17,212 nt of DNA from CAINVV01 sp964506325. GTDB taxonomy: Bacteria > Bacteroidota > Bacteroidia > Bacteroidales > Prolixibacteraceae. Under the pieces are notes generated by a model that saw only the letters and a list, made by a program, of their open reading frames with translations, was not told where the DNA came from and did no database searches. The position numbers and the translations under genes are program-made. The stretch lies in contig CAZDLO010000073.1 in assembly GCA_964506325.1 (NCBI GenBank), positions 1 through 17,212 of the forward strand. Direction: 5' to 3'. Within the stretch, counting starts at the first letter, position 1, and the number at the start of each line of letters is the position of its first letter. Positions 7,800 to 15,356 of this stretch are shown in pieces.

Positions 7800-10700
7800 A
7801 TGAACCGACGACACTTTCATTACCTGGCACTTTTATTTTCATTAATTGCCTTCACCAGTAACGCATACAGCCAGAGCAGCAAAATTAGCCTTTCCCAATT
7901 GTGGAAAACGGATGTGAAAACCTTCCTGGAGAACAGTCCGGCACTGGTTAACCAGACAGGGAGTGAAGAATCGCAGGTTGTTGTTGCCGGGCGGGAAGAT
8001 TTGATTGCACTTGACAGCAATGGAAAAGAAATCTGGAAATACCGGAGTACAGGCAGGTACATGATGTCTCCTTCTGTCCTTGAACTGAATGGTAAATCTC
8101 CACTCATTTTTGCAACTGACAACACTGGCAATCTGAGATGCCATAACAACAAGGGAAAGGTTGTATGGGAAAAAAATCTTTCCGCAACATGCACCTGGAC
8201 AGCTCCGGCGCTTGGGGAACTATACGGAGACGGCAATTTCTATGTTGTGCAGGGAGATGAATCGGGAGCAATCCATGCATTTGAGGCGCAATCCGGAAAG
8301 GAGCAGTGGAAATCAGTCATCAAAGGTAAACCTTCAGGAGCAGCCATTGGCAATCTGGATAAAGAAAAGGGCCTCGAGATTGCCTATTTGTCTACAGATG
8401 GAATTCTATCGGTTCTCCACTCCAACGGATCTCCCTATTGGGAAAGGACCATTGGTGGAACCTGCCAGACATGGGGAAATGCAGCCCCGGTAATTTTCAG
8501 CGCCTCCGATGGTAGTGCCAGAATTTTTACAGCATCCGGCAATGGTGAAGCCTTTTGCTTTTCATCAAATGGAAATTTATTATGGAGCAAAAGAGTCCAG
8601 GGTGCTGTCGCTTCTACCCTTTCTGTTGGTGATATCGATCAAAATGGTATAGCCGATCTGTTCCTGATCACACAATTGGGTGTCATATCCAGGTTTACAG
8701 AGGATGGTGAACTTCTCTGGAACATTGATATGCAAGGCAGAACACTTGGATCCGGTTCCATTGCGGACATGGATGGGGATGGTAAACTGGAATACATGTA
8801 CTGTACACAAGATGGTCACCTGCAAGCACTTGATTCTAATGGCACTACTGTTTTTGATTATAATTTCGGTCACCGGACTATTAATGAGACTCCCACCTTT
8901 GGGGAAGTATCCGGTAAATCGTCCGGATCAGAAATGGTAATATCCGGTGGGGAAAGCGGTTTTGTTTATTGTTTTAAAACGACTGCCCCGGTAAAAGGCA
9001 AACAACAATGGGTTACCTATGGCGGGAACAACTCCAGGAGTAATAACTGGAGCGGACTAACCGCTAAAAACCAATTGTCCATGACACCATTAAATCTTAA
9101 CTGGAATGAACTCTATGTGGGAGAGGATATTTGTTTTGAAATTTATAATCCTGAAGTGACCAAGGAGTTGATATCCGTTGAAGCATCCTGTATTCATCCT
9201 GACGGAAAATTCCAATCCGTTTCTTCTAAATTGATTGGCCATTACAGTAGGATATTTCTGCCTTTTACAGGAATTGCACCGGGCAAATATGATTTTAAAT
9301 GGAAACTAACACAGCCAGGAGGCAAAGTAATTCTTTCAGGCGATCGTTCAATAAGCCTGGCACCCTTCTTAAATGAAAAATCACTGGTTCAAGCAGTTAT
9401 TCACAAACTCTCCGAAACAGGACATCAAATATCGGTTCAAAATTCGGATCTTGGCGAGGCATTAACCGATGAAGCTGAGCGTATTGACCGTCGTTTTAAA
9501 GCCATTCTTCCCGGACAGGAAAGGATTTTGGCAGGGGGTTACCAGGAAGAAGAGGACGTTATCACCAAAAGTCATGAACTCACAATCAGGGCGAAAAAAG
9601 GATTCAAAATTGCTCAGCTGGCAGAAGCAGCCAACCAATTGAAGAAGAACACCACTATCCTGCCCTCCGAGGGAAGACTCTGGGAAAATTCAAACAGGGA
9701 TGAGGAAGTACCCTCAGTTGCAACCAACAACCTGGCACTGACCCGCACAATAGTTGCCGGAGAAAATGAGGTGGTTTCTATCAATCTGTTCAACCTCGCC
9801 GGAAGAACCATTACAACCCAGGTTTCAGCCGATACCGTGCCAGAAGGGATAATAATTGAATTCCGTCATTCCGTGCCTACTGTAGATGCGTTCGGGAAAC
9901 CATCCTGGGATGCACTTCCCGAAATGGATGAGAGCAGGACCCTCACTGTTCCTTCTTTGACAACCGGTGAACTGTGGATCAATGTTTACTGCAAGGACAA
10001 CGTAAAGCCAGGTCGTTACAGGATTCCGGTCGCGATCCATGCATTAAACGGCATCAATGTTCAGAACGGCCCAAAGAGTCCGCAGGATGTTGATCTTCCT
10101 GTATCAATGGTTGAAATTGAGCTGGAGGTTCTTAACTTCAATATGGCCTCTGAAGGGACGTTCAGGCTATGTGCATGGGGTGCCTATGATAAGCCATCCA
10201 TCAAAAACCTGCTGGATCATGGAAACAATGTATTTATTGTACCACAGGGAAAATCTTTAGTTAACAAAGCAGGTTTTGATTTTACAGCGCAGGACAAGGT
10301 TATTGATGAGCTGGCAGGACACGATGTCTTCATTTTGCTTTCCGGACTACCGGATATGATAAATGGTTCAGAATTGGGCAATTCGCCACTATCTGCGGAA
10401 TCAGTGGCAGGATTAAACAACTATTTGGAAAAACTGACTGAACACCTTGCATCAAAAGGAATCGACAGGAAACATTTCGCCTTTTATCCTTACGATGAAC
10501 CAGGAGGAATAGGCTGGACCATTGTAAATAAGCTGGTAGCCTTTTCCAGGTTGGTTAAACAGAAGGATCCTGAATATTTGGTCTATATGGACGGAGGTGG
10601 TGAAGCACCGATGTTCAGTGCGATGCAGCCCTACATTGATGTCTGGTGTGTCGGTTACAATGCGTTGCCTGAAATTAGTCCGGTTATGGATATCGTCAGG

Positions 10701-11225
10701 AAAGATCCCGGAGGAATGCTGTGGTCCTACGACTGCTCCTACTCCTTTGCAAGACCTATGGGTGCTAATATCAAGAATATAAACGTCGTCGGGCAGTTTC
10801 GCCTTTCAGCACTTGCTGCATTCAGGTGGGATGCCGTCGGAATAGGTTATTGGTCATACAATCATGGCGGAAACATGTGGGGAAGAATCATGTTAGAATA
10901 TCCACTTGTATACAAAGGGACAGAAAAACCAATCAATTCAAGAAGATGGGAGGCTGTGCGTGAAGGAATAGAAGATTACAGAATCATTTGGAACCTGAAA
11001 AATTTACTGATGCAAAATCCATCATCTCTTGCACCTGACACAAAATTCAAAATTGAACAATTGTTGAAATCGCTTTCCGAACTCATTGATCAGAGCGATG
11101 GTGAGATGAAACTTGGCCTGAGCAAAAAAGTGATGGATGTAACAAACAGTGAGGAATCAATTGCCAGGTTCAGAAGTGAAATGATGGATTGTATTAAATC
11201 CATAACCAACCAAAGCACAAAATGA
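7800..11225 (+). CDS. Secreted PQQ-type beta-propeller fused to DUF4091/GH123-like domain
   Basis: A 1141-residue exported protein. Residues 1-24 form a Sec signal peptide (probable cleavage AYS/QSS); there is no lipobox and no C-terminal secretion tag. Residues about 35-410 form a propeller of about eight blades with PQQ-like repeats ending in W (GKEIW, GKVVW, GKEQW, GSPYW, GNLLW, GELLW); blades near 185, 278 and 323 also carry FG-GAP-like, possibly calcium-binding loops (DIDQNGIAD, DMDGDGKLE). A beta-sandwich-like middle (about 430-780) follows. The C-terminal part (about 785-1075) looks like DUF4091: YPYDEPG at 896-902 with an adjacent Asp899-Glu900 pair as in GH123 beta-N-acetylgalactosaminidases, GIGYWSYN at 1014-1021, and the signature SRRWEAVREGIEDY at 1047-1060. 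Glycosidase activity is an inference. It begins 233 nt after the kinase gene, with no terminator seen between, so it may share the transcript or have its own promoter. Confidence 0.75.
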   Translation: MNRRHFHYLALLFSLIAFTSNAYSQSSKISLSQLWKTDVKTFLENSPALVNQTGSEESQVVVAGREDLIALDSNGKEIWKYRSTGRYMMSPSVLELNGKSPLIFATDNTGNLRCHNNKGKVVWEKNLSATCTWTAPALGELYGDGNFYVVQGDESGAIHAFEAQSGKEQWKSVIKGKPSGAAIGNLDKEKGLEIAYLSTDGILSVLHSNGSPYWERTIGGTCQTWGNAAPVIFSASDGSARIFTASGNGEAFCFSSNGNLLWSKRVQGAVASTLSVGDIDQNGIADLFLITQLGVISRFTEDGELLWNIDMQGRTLGSGSIADMDGDGKLEYMYCTQDGHLQALDSNGTTVFDYNFGHRTINETPTFGEVSGKSSGSEMVISGGESGFVYCFKTTAPVKGKQQWVTYGGNNSRSNNWSGLTAKNQLSMTPLNLNWNELYVGEDICFEIYNPEVTKELISVEASCIHPDGKFQSVSSKLIGHYSRIFLPFTGIAPGKYDFKWKLTQPGGKVILSGDRSISLAPFLNEKSLVQAVIHKLSETGHQISVQNSDLGEALTDEAERIDRRFKAILPGQERILAGGYQEEEDVITKSHELTIRAKKGFKIAQLAEAANQLKKNTTILPSEGRLWENSNRDEEVPSVATNNLALTRTIVAGENEVVSINLFNLAGRTITTQVSADTVPEGIIIEFRHSVPTVDAFGKPSWDALPEMDESRTLTVPSLTTGELWINVYCKDNVKPGRYRIPVAIHALNGINVQNGPKSPQDVDLPVSMVEIELEVLNFNMASEGTFRLCAWGAYDKPSIKNLLDHGNNVFIVPQGKSLVNKAGFDFTAQDKVIDELAGHDVFILLSGLPDMINGSELGNSPLSAESVAGLNNYLEKLTEHLASKGIDRKHFAFYPYDEPGGIGWTIVNKLVAFSRLVKQKDPEYLVYMDGGGEAPMFSAMQPYIDVWCVGYNALPEISPVMDIVRKDPGGMLWSYDCSYSFARPMGANIKNINVVGQFRLSALAAFRWDAVGIGYWSYNHGGNMWGRIMLEYPLVYKGTEKPINSRRWEAVREGIEDYRIIWNLKNLLMQNPSSLAPDTKFKIEQLLKSLSELIDQSDGEMKLGLSKKVMDVTNSEESIARFRSEMMDCIKSITNQSTK

Positions 11226-11369
11226 TTTCTTAAAACTAACATTGAAGAACTGGGGAGTTGAGTTGTTTATATTGCCTGTAGTGAAATGCATAAGTAAATT
11301 ATTTGCATTATGGCAAGTAAAAAAGATTGAACTATCGGTTCGAAAAATAGCATAACTAAAAGAATAATG

Positions 11370-11377
11370 TAATTTTG
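11370..11377 (+). promoter_or_regulatory. Putative -7 promoter element of ilvE
   Basis: TAATTTTG matches the Bacteroidota -7 consensus TAnnTTTG exactly and lies 17 nt before the ilvE ATG, which would give a very short leader of about 10 nt. No well-spaced -33 TTTG is visible, so this rests on the -7 box alone. Confidence 0.45.
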
Positions 11378-11394
11378 CTAAAAAATACATTGTA

Positions 11395-12408
11395 ATGGAT
11401 TCTATCGATTGGAAAAGCTTAGGATTTGGATACAGCAAAACAGATTTCAACGTCCGCTGCTGGTTCCGTAACGGAGAATGGGGAGAGCTGGAGACCAGTG
11501 ATTCTGAAGCAATCAGCATTCACATGGCGGCCACTGCCCTGCATTACGGGCAGGAGGCGTTTGAGGGACTGAAGGCATTCAGGGGCAAAGACGGCAAGAT
11601 TCGGGTTTTCAGGATGATTGAAAATGCGAGAAGAATGCAACGTTCTGCGGCAGGCATCATGATGGCAGGAGTTCCGGAGTCATTATTCACCGAGGCGGTA
11701 AAAAAAGCAATTCAACTGAACGAGAGATTCGTACCGCCATTCGAATCGGGGGCATCTTTGTATATTCGGCCATTACTGATTGGAACAGGACCTCAGATAG
11801 GTATTAAGCCTGCTGATGAATACCTCTTTATGATCTTTGTAATGCCGGTCGGCCCCTACTTCAAGGAGGGTTTCAAACCAACAGACCTTGTAATTTACCG
11901 CGAATATGACAGAGCTGCACCACTCGGTACCGGAACGATAAAAGTCGGTGGCAATTACGCTGCCAGTATGGTTGCCGGGCACAGGGCACACCTGAACGGA
12001 TTTTCTGCAGTCTTATACCTTGATGCCAAAGAAAAAAAATACCTGGATGAATGCGGTCCGGCCAATTTCTTTGGCATTAAGCAAAACAAATACATAACAC
12101 CGAAGTCCACATCCATTCTTCCTTCCATCACAAACATGAGTCTGAGACAATTGGCTTTAGATATGGGATTGGAAGTCGAAGAAAGGGCCGTTACTGTTGA
12201 AGAATTAGCCGAATTCGATGAAATTGGCGCCTGCGGAACAGCTGCAGTAATTTCACCCATCAAAAGGGTTTATGATTCAGACCTTGACAAAGAATACCTT
12301 TTTGGCAATAACCCCGGAAAAATAAGTGTCCTGTTATACGAGAAACTTCGGGGAATACAATACGGAACGGAACCTGACCCCTACGGCTGGACAGATATAA
12401 TTGAATAA
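11395..12408 (+). CDS. ilvE: Branched-chain amino acid aminotransferase
   Basis: A 337-residue fold-type IV PLP aminotransferase that interconverts Leu, Ile and Val with their 2-oxo acids using 2-oxoglutarate/glutamate, in the cytoplasm. The signature LHYGQEAFEGLKAFR is at 49-63; the PLP lysine is Lys183 in GTIKVGGNYAAS; Glu219 in DECGPANFF is the residue expected to contact the PLP ring nitrogen; ITPKSTSILPSITNMS at about 234-249 is the usual late family motif. Length fits the BCAT2-like group (about 340-360). It is separated from the upstream secreted protein by 169 nt containing an exact -7 promoter match, and ends inside a strong terminator, so it appears to be a single-gene unit unrelated to the sugar cluster. 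Confidence 0.92.
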   Translation: MDSIDWKSLGFGYSKTDFNVRCWFRNGEWGELETSDSEAISIHMAATALHYGQEAFEGLKAFRGKDGKIRVFRMIENARRMQRSAAGIMMAGVPESLFTEAVKKAIQLNERFVPPFESGASLYIRPLLIGTGPQIGIKPADEYLFMIFVMPVGPYFKEGFKPTDLVIYREYDRAAPLGTGTIKVGGNYAASMVAGHRAHLNGFSAVLYLDAKEKKYLDECGPANFFGIKQNKYITPKSTSILPSITNMSLRQLALDMGLEVEERAVTVEELAEFDEIGACGTAAVISPIKRVYDSDLDKEYLFGNNPGKISVLLYEKLRGIQYGTEPDPYGWTDIIE

Positions 12409-12445
12409 AAAAAAACTCCTGAAAGGGAGTTTTTTTTTATTCAAT
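12400..12445. terminator. Two-way intrinsic terminator between ilvE and the lipoprotein gene
   Basis: A perfect 20-bp inverted repeat: 12400-12419 (ATTGAAT, nine A, CTCC) pairs with 12426-12445 (GGAG, nine T, ATTCAAT) around a 6-nt loop TGAAAG. The CTCC/GGAG core with its A and T runs gives a stem followed by a U run in both directions, serving the convergent genes. The left arm contains the last two sense codons and the stop codon of ilvE. Confidence 0.9.
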
Positions 12446-12454
12446 CGCAAGTTT

Positions 12455-13804
12455 TTATCTTGAACAATCGCCCGCCTTTATCTGTGTCCAGGTAGGATTG
12501 AATTTATTCTGGCTTATATACGCCGGACCGGTTAGCGATAAATTTCTTAAAGCACAATATCCATTCAATAAGGGGTTGTAATAAATATCCAGGTTCCTGC
12601 GGACATTTTTCAGTTTTTCCAATCCATCCAGGGATTTTAAGGAAGCATTCTCCAGAATTACCAGGTTTCCCATGATCGCCTTTGGCTTGGTAAATCCAGC
12701 AAAATTAAGAAGTCTGGCATTGTCCTGAACAATAAGGTCACCGCCGATGCTATCCAGAAGGGCAAAACCATACATTGAGACAAGGCTATTACATTCTGAA
12801 ATCCGAATATCCTTCTTTACATATCTGATACCTTCCAAACCATTGAAAGTATTCAGCTTTTCAAGTTTGCTCAATGAGAGAACACCTTTAAGGGTATCAA
12901 TTTTAGCTAAACCCGCAAGATCCTGTAGATTATTGCAGGAAACAATACTCAGATCAGCCAATATGGATGGGAGCTTGTCAAGCCCGGAAAAATTAGAGAG
13001 TTTATTGCAATTGATGACAGAAATTGATGTTATAGTGTCATTCAATGAAATGAGGCCTCCGAGTGTAATCAAATTCGGAAGTGAAGTCAGTGTCAGGGTA
13101 CCCGCCACCCTTACCAAACCTGGGATACCACTGAATCCGGTAAATGCATTATTTTCAATCAGACTTAAACTTCCGGAAATTGATGAAAGCGAAGTCAACC
13201 CGGAAAGAGAAGGTAAAAGAGGATTTTGGGAGACCGTAAGTGTTCCGGTCATGCCGGTCAGGTTCTGAAGCCCGTCAAAAGAAACAAACAAAGGATTTCC
13301 AGTTACTGTAAGAGATGAAACAGACTGTATCATTTCGAGTCCCCTGCAATTGATGAACCTCGGATTTTTATCGATAATAACAGAACTTTCTATGGTATCG
13401 ATGGCAGACATTCCGGTAAAGGATGTCAGTTTAGGACAGGCAGAAACCTGCAGGCTCCCGGTGATGGTCCTTAACCTGGAAAAAAAGGTGAAATCCGGAT
13501 TTGGAATTTTGTAAATGGAAACAGACCCCATTACCTTTTCCAGGTTGGCAAAATATTTTGAATAATCGATAGGGTCAGAAGTTGCGATTGTAAGATTCCC
13601 GCGGATGGTATTGTATTTCCCGGCAAGAAACCGCTGCAGGGTCGTATCATTTCCGCTCGAATAAATGCTGATGCTTCCATTAAATTGATTCACAGGAATC
13701 ACTGTTGTTGTTGTGGTATCAGTGGTACTGCTTTTCTTGCAGGAAAAAATGGCAATGATCAGCGCTAAAAATAAAAGAATCTGTAATAAATTATTTTTTC
13801 TCAT
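12455..13804 (-). CDS. Lipoprotein with 24-residue receptor-L-domain-like repeats
   Basis: A 449-residue exported lipoprotein. Residues 1-21 form a lipoprotein signal peptide with lipobox IFSC (acylated Cys22), followed by a Ser/Thr-rich linker (about 25-35). The rest is a solenoid: a GSLxI-type strand recurs with first residues at 43, 69, 93, 116, 140, 163, 187, 211, 235, 259, 283, 307, 331, 355, 379, 403 and 426, a spacing of 23-24 after the first copy. The unit reads roughly L-x-GL-x-x-L-x-x-I-x-G-x-L-x-I-x-x-N, like receptor L-domains (EGFR, yeast Ecm33) rather than BspA-type repeats. CKKSS after the lipobox lacks the acidic residues of the known Bacteroidota surface-export signal, so it may face the periplasm; this is inference. 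No enzyme motif is present; binding or adhesion is plausible. It is alone on its strand, 208 nt from nadA's stop. Confidence 0.82.
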   Translation of the reverse strand: MRKNNLLQILLFLALIIAIFSCKKSSTTDTTTTTVIPVNQFNGSISIYSSGNDTTLQRFLAGKYNTIRGNLTIATSDPIDYSKYFANLEKVMGSVSIYKIPNPDFTFFSRLRTITGSLQVSACPKLTSFTGMSAIDTIESSVIIDKNPRFINCRGLEMIQSVSSLTVTGNPLFVSFDGLQNLTGMTGTLTVSQNPLLPSLSGLTSLSSISGSLSLIENNAFTGFSGIPGLVRVAGTLTLTSLPNLITLGGLISLNDTITSISVINCNKLSNFSGLDKLPSILADLSIVSCNNLQDLAGLAKIDTLKGVLSLSKLEKLNTFNGLEGIRYVKKDIRISECNSLVSMYGFALLDSIGGDLIVQDNARLLNFAGFTKPKAIMGNLVILENASLKSLDGLEKLKNVRRNLDIYYNPLLNGYCALRNLSLTGPAYISQNKFNPTWTQIKAGDCSR

Positions 13805-14012
13805 TCAACAGAAAATAATTTGTTTTTAAAAGTCTTATTGAGAACAACCAGGAAACATCTCTCAATTACTGTTCCTGAACCTTATTCAGTGGTTAAACTG
13901 TTCCATCCAGTCTGGTTTTTGAAATCTTTACCATCACGACAAAGAAAGGAAAATTTAAGGAGATAACCTTGATTTATGCAATTAATACCATTCAAAAACC
14001 TCGATTTATTAG

Positions 14013-15002
14013 CTATTTTGACAGCTCAAGCATTCTGAGAATCGGCTTTTGGGCTTTGGCAATTGTTACATCATCCAAAATAATCTCAGGGTGTTCATAC
14101 AACAAAGCAAGGTATAGCTTTTTCAAGGTATTCAGTTTCATGAAACTGCAATCATTGCACCCGCAGGTTGAATCTATTGATGGTGCTGGAAGAAATACTT
14201 TGGTTGGACAATTCAGCTTCATCTGGTGAAGAATACCACTTTCGGTGGCCACAATGAATTTCCGGGAAGAACTTTGCTTTACGTAGTTCAGCAGTGCGGT
14301 TGTAGAACCCACATAATCAGATACCAGTAATATTGGCCTCTCACATTCAGGATGAGAAATTAATTCAGAATCAGGATGTTCTGATTTAAGATCAATGATC
14401 TTTTCAAGTGAATATTTTTCATGAACCATACATGCTCCATCCCACAGCACCATGTTCAGGCCGGTAACGGAATTAAGGTAATTTCCAAGGTTTTTGTCAG
14501 GTGCAAAAATGATTTTCTGGCCTGGGGGGAAAGATTCAACAATTTTTTTTGCATTGGATGAAGTTACGATGACATCTGAAAGGGTTTTAACTTCTGCCGA
14601 ACAATTTATGTATGAAACTACCACATGATCAGGATGCCTGTCTATGAAACGGGCAAATGCATCCCCTGGTGTCGAGTCTGCCAGGGAACACCCGGCTTTC
14701 ATATCCGGAACTATCACCTTTTTTCCTGGATTAAGAATTTTGGCCGTTTCTGCCATAAAATGCACTCCCACAAAAAGGATGATATCTGCTGAGGTCGATT
14801 GAGCTTGCTGCGCCAAAGCCAGGGAATCACCTAAAAAATCAGAAATATCCTGCAAATCAGGGGTGATGTAATAATGGCCGAGGATAACTGCATTTTTCTC
14901 CTTTTTAAGCCTGAGAATTTCGGCCTTCAGATCGATGTCTGATCCAACCGGCATATCAACAAAACCGCACTTTTCAATGACACTCTGGTATGAATTCTTC
15001 AT
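14013..15002 (-). CDS. nadA: Quinolinate synthase A
   Basis: A 329-residue 4Fe-4S enzyme that condenses iminoaspartate with dihydroxyacetone phosphate to quinolinate in NAD synthesis. Motifs: LGHYYITPDLQDISDFLGDS at 41-60, FMAETAKILNP at 82-92, and three cysteines in the places of the cluster ligands: Cys105 in AGCSLAD, Cys191 in GACMVHEKY, and Cys285 in the CGCNDCSFM motif at 280-288. The start at 15002 (MKNSYQ) was chosen over an in-frame ATG at 15065 because an exact -7 promoter element lies between the two and because conserved sequence begins only after residue about 25. nadB and nadC, its usual partners, are not adjacent on the available sequence; the downstream neighbour on the same strand is the lipoprotein gene, 208 nt away. 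Confidence 0.93.
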   Translation of the reverse strand: MKNSYQSVIEKCGFVDMPVGSDIDLKAEILRLKKEKNAVILGHYYITPDLQDISDFLGDSLALAQQAQSTSADIILFVGVHFMAETAKILNPGKKVIVPDMKAGCSLADSTPGDAFARFIDRHPDHVVVSYINCSAEVKTLSDVIVTSSNAKKIVESFPPGQKIIFAPDKNLGNYLNSVTGLNMVLWDGACMVHEKYSLEKIIDLKSEHPDSELISHPECERPILLVSDYVGSTTALLNYVKQSSSRKFIVATESGILHQMKLNCPTKVFLPAPSIDSTCGCNDCSFMKLNTLKKLYLALLYEHPEIILDDVTIAKAQKPILRMLELSK

Positions 15003-15024
15003 TCTAAGTTCTTTCAAAACGTTG

Positions 15025-15032
15025 CAAAAGTA
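15025..15032 (-). promoter_or_regulatory. Putative -7 promoter element of nadA
   Basis: On the - strand the bases read TACTTTTG, an exact TAnnTTTG match, 22 nt before the chosen nadA ATG. The upstream bases include TTTA about 17 nt away but no exact TTTG. The position supports the shorter nadA start. Confidence 0.5.
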
Positions 15033-15181
15033 AAAAATCGGTCCATAACTAAACCACCACTTCAAGAATAATAACTAAAACTTATGTTTAAGAGAGTTCC
15101 TTTACGACTTCATTGGTAAAATAATGTTAATAAATTAGCACAAAAAGTTAATAAATATTTTACCTCATATAACTTTGATCA

Positions 15182-15213
15182 TTGAATTTAATCACTTGCT
15201 ATTGTTATATTTG
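15182..15213 (+). promoter_or_regulatory. Putative promoter of the TonB-dependent receptor gene
   Basis: TTG at 15182-15184 and TATATTTG at 15206-15213 are separated by 21 nt and fit the Bacteroidota -33/-7 layout. Transcription would start near 15220 and give a leader of about 135 nt before the ATG at 15357. Confidence 0.5.
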
Positions 15214-15248
15214 GAGGCATTCCAAAAAATGTCCGGAATCTGTTAACC

Positions 15249-15272
15249 GTCTGATTAGGCGACTTATCAGAC
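15249..15272 (+). promoter_or_regulatory. Hairpin in the predicted leader of the receptor gene
   Basis: GTCTGAT (15249-15255) and ATCAGAC (15266-15272) are perfect inverted repeats around a 10-nt loop. It lies about 30 nt inside the predicted transcript. No U run follows, so it is not a standard terminator; it could be an operator for a dimeric regulator or an RNA structure affecting expression of the receptor. Confidence 0.35.
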
Positions 15273-15356
15273 AATTGAATTGCTAATAAATGTTAAAAGG
15301 CAAGTAAATTTTAGGGATAGTAATAAAATAGTAATGTGAAACTAAATTTATCATTG

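Larger units (their letters stand above)
15003..15356. other. Divergent promoter region between nadA and the TonB receptor
   Basis: This 354-nt AT-rich stretch has no gene. It holds a -7 match for nadA on the - strand (15025-15032), two exact + strand -7 matches (TAACTTTG at 15170-15177 without a good -33, and TATATTTG at 15206-15213 with one), and a hairpin at 15249-15272 in the predicted receptor leader. Confidence 0.6.

Noticed and set aside
7842..8236. Long - strand frames under the start of the secreted protein gene
   Set aside because: No coding signals; the + strand frame has a signal peptide and continuous domain structure.
11285..11309. AATGCA/TGCATT inverted repeat after the secreted protein gene, considered as a terminator
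   Set aside because: The 6-bp, AT-rich stem has a 13-nt loop and is not followed by a T run.
11320..11360. GGTTCGAA resembling a tRNA T-loop
   Set aside because: No T-stem pairing and no acceptor, D or anticodon arms around it.
12747..13268. 173-codon + strand frame opposite the repeat lipoprotein
   Set aside because: It is a shadow of the regular 72-nt repeat on the other strand; the - strand frame has a signal peptide, lipobox and repeat structure.
13969..14229. + strand frame of 86 codons starting between the lipoprotein gene and nadA
   Set aside because: It runs antisense into the conserved C-terminal part of nadA and shows no motif of its own.
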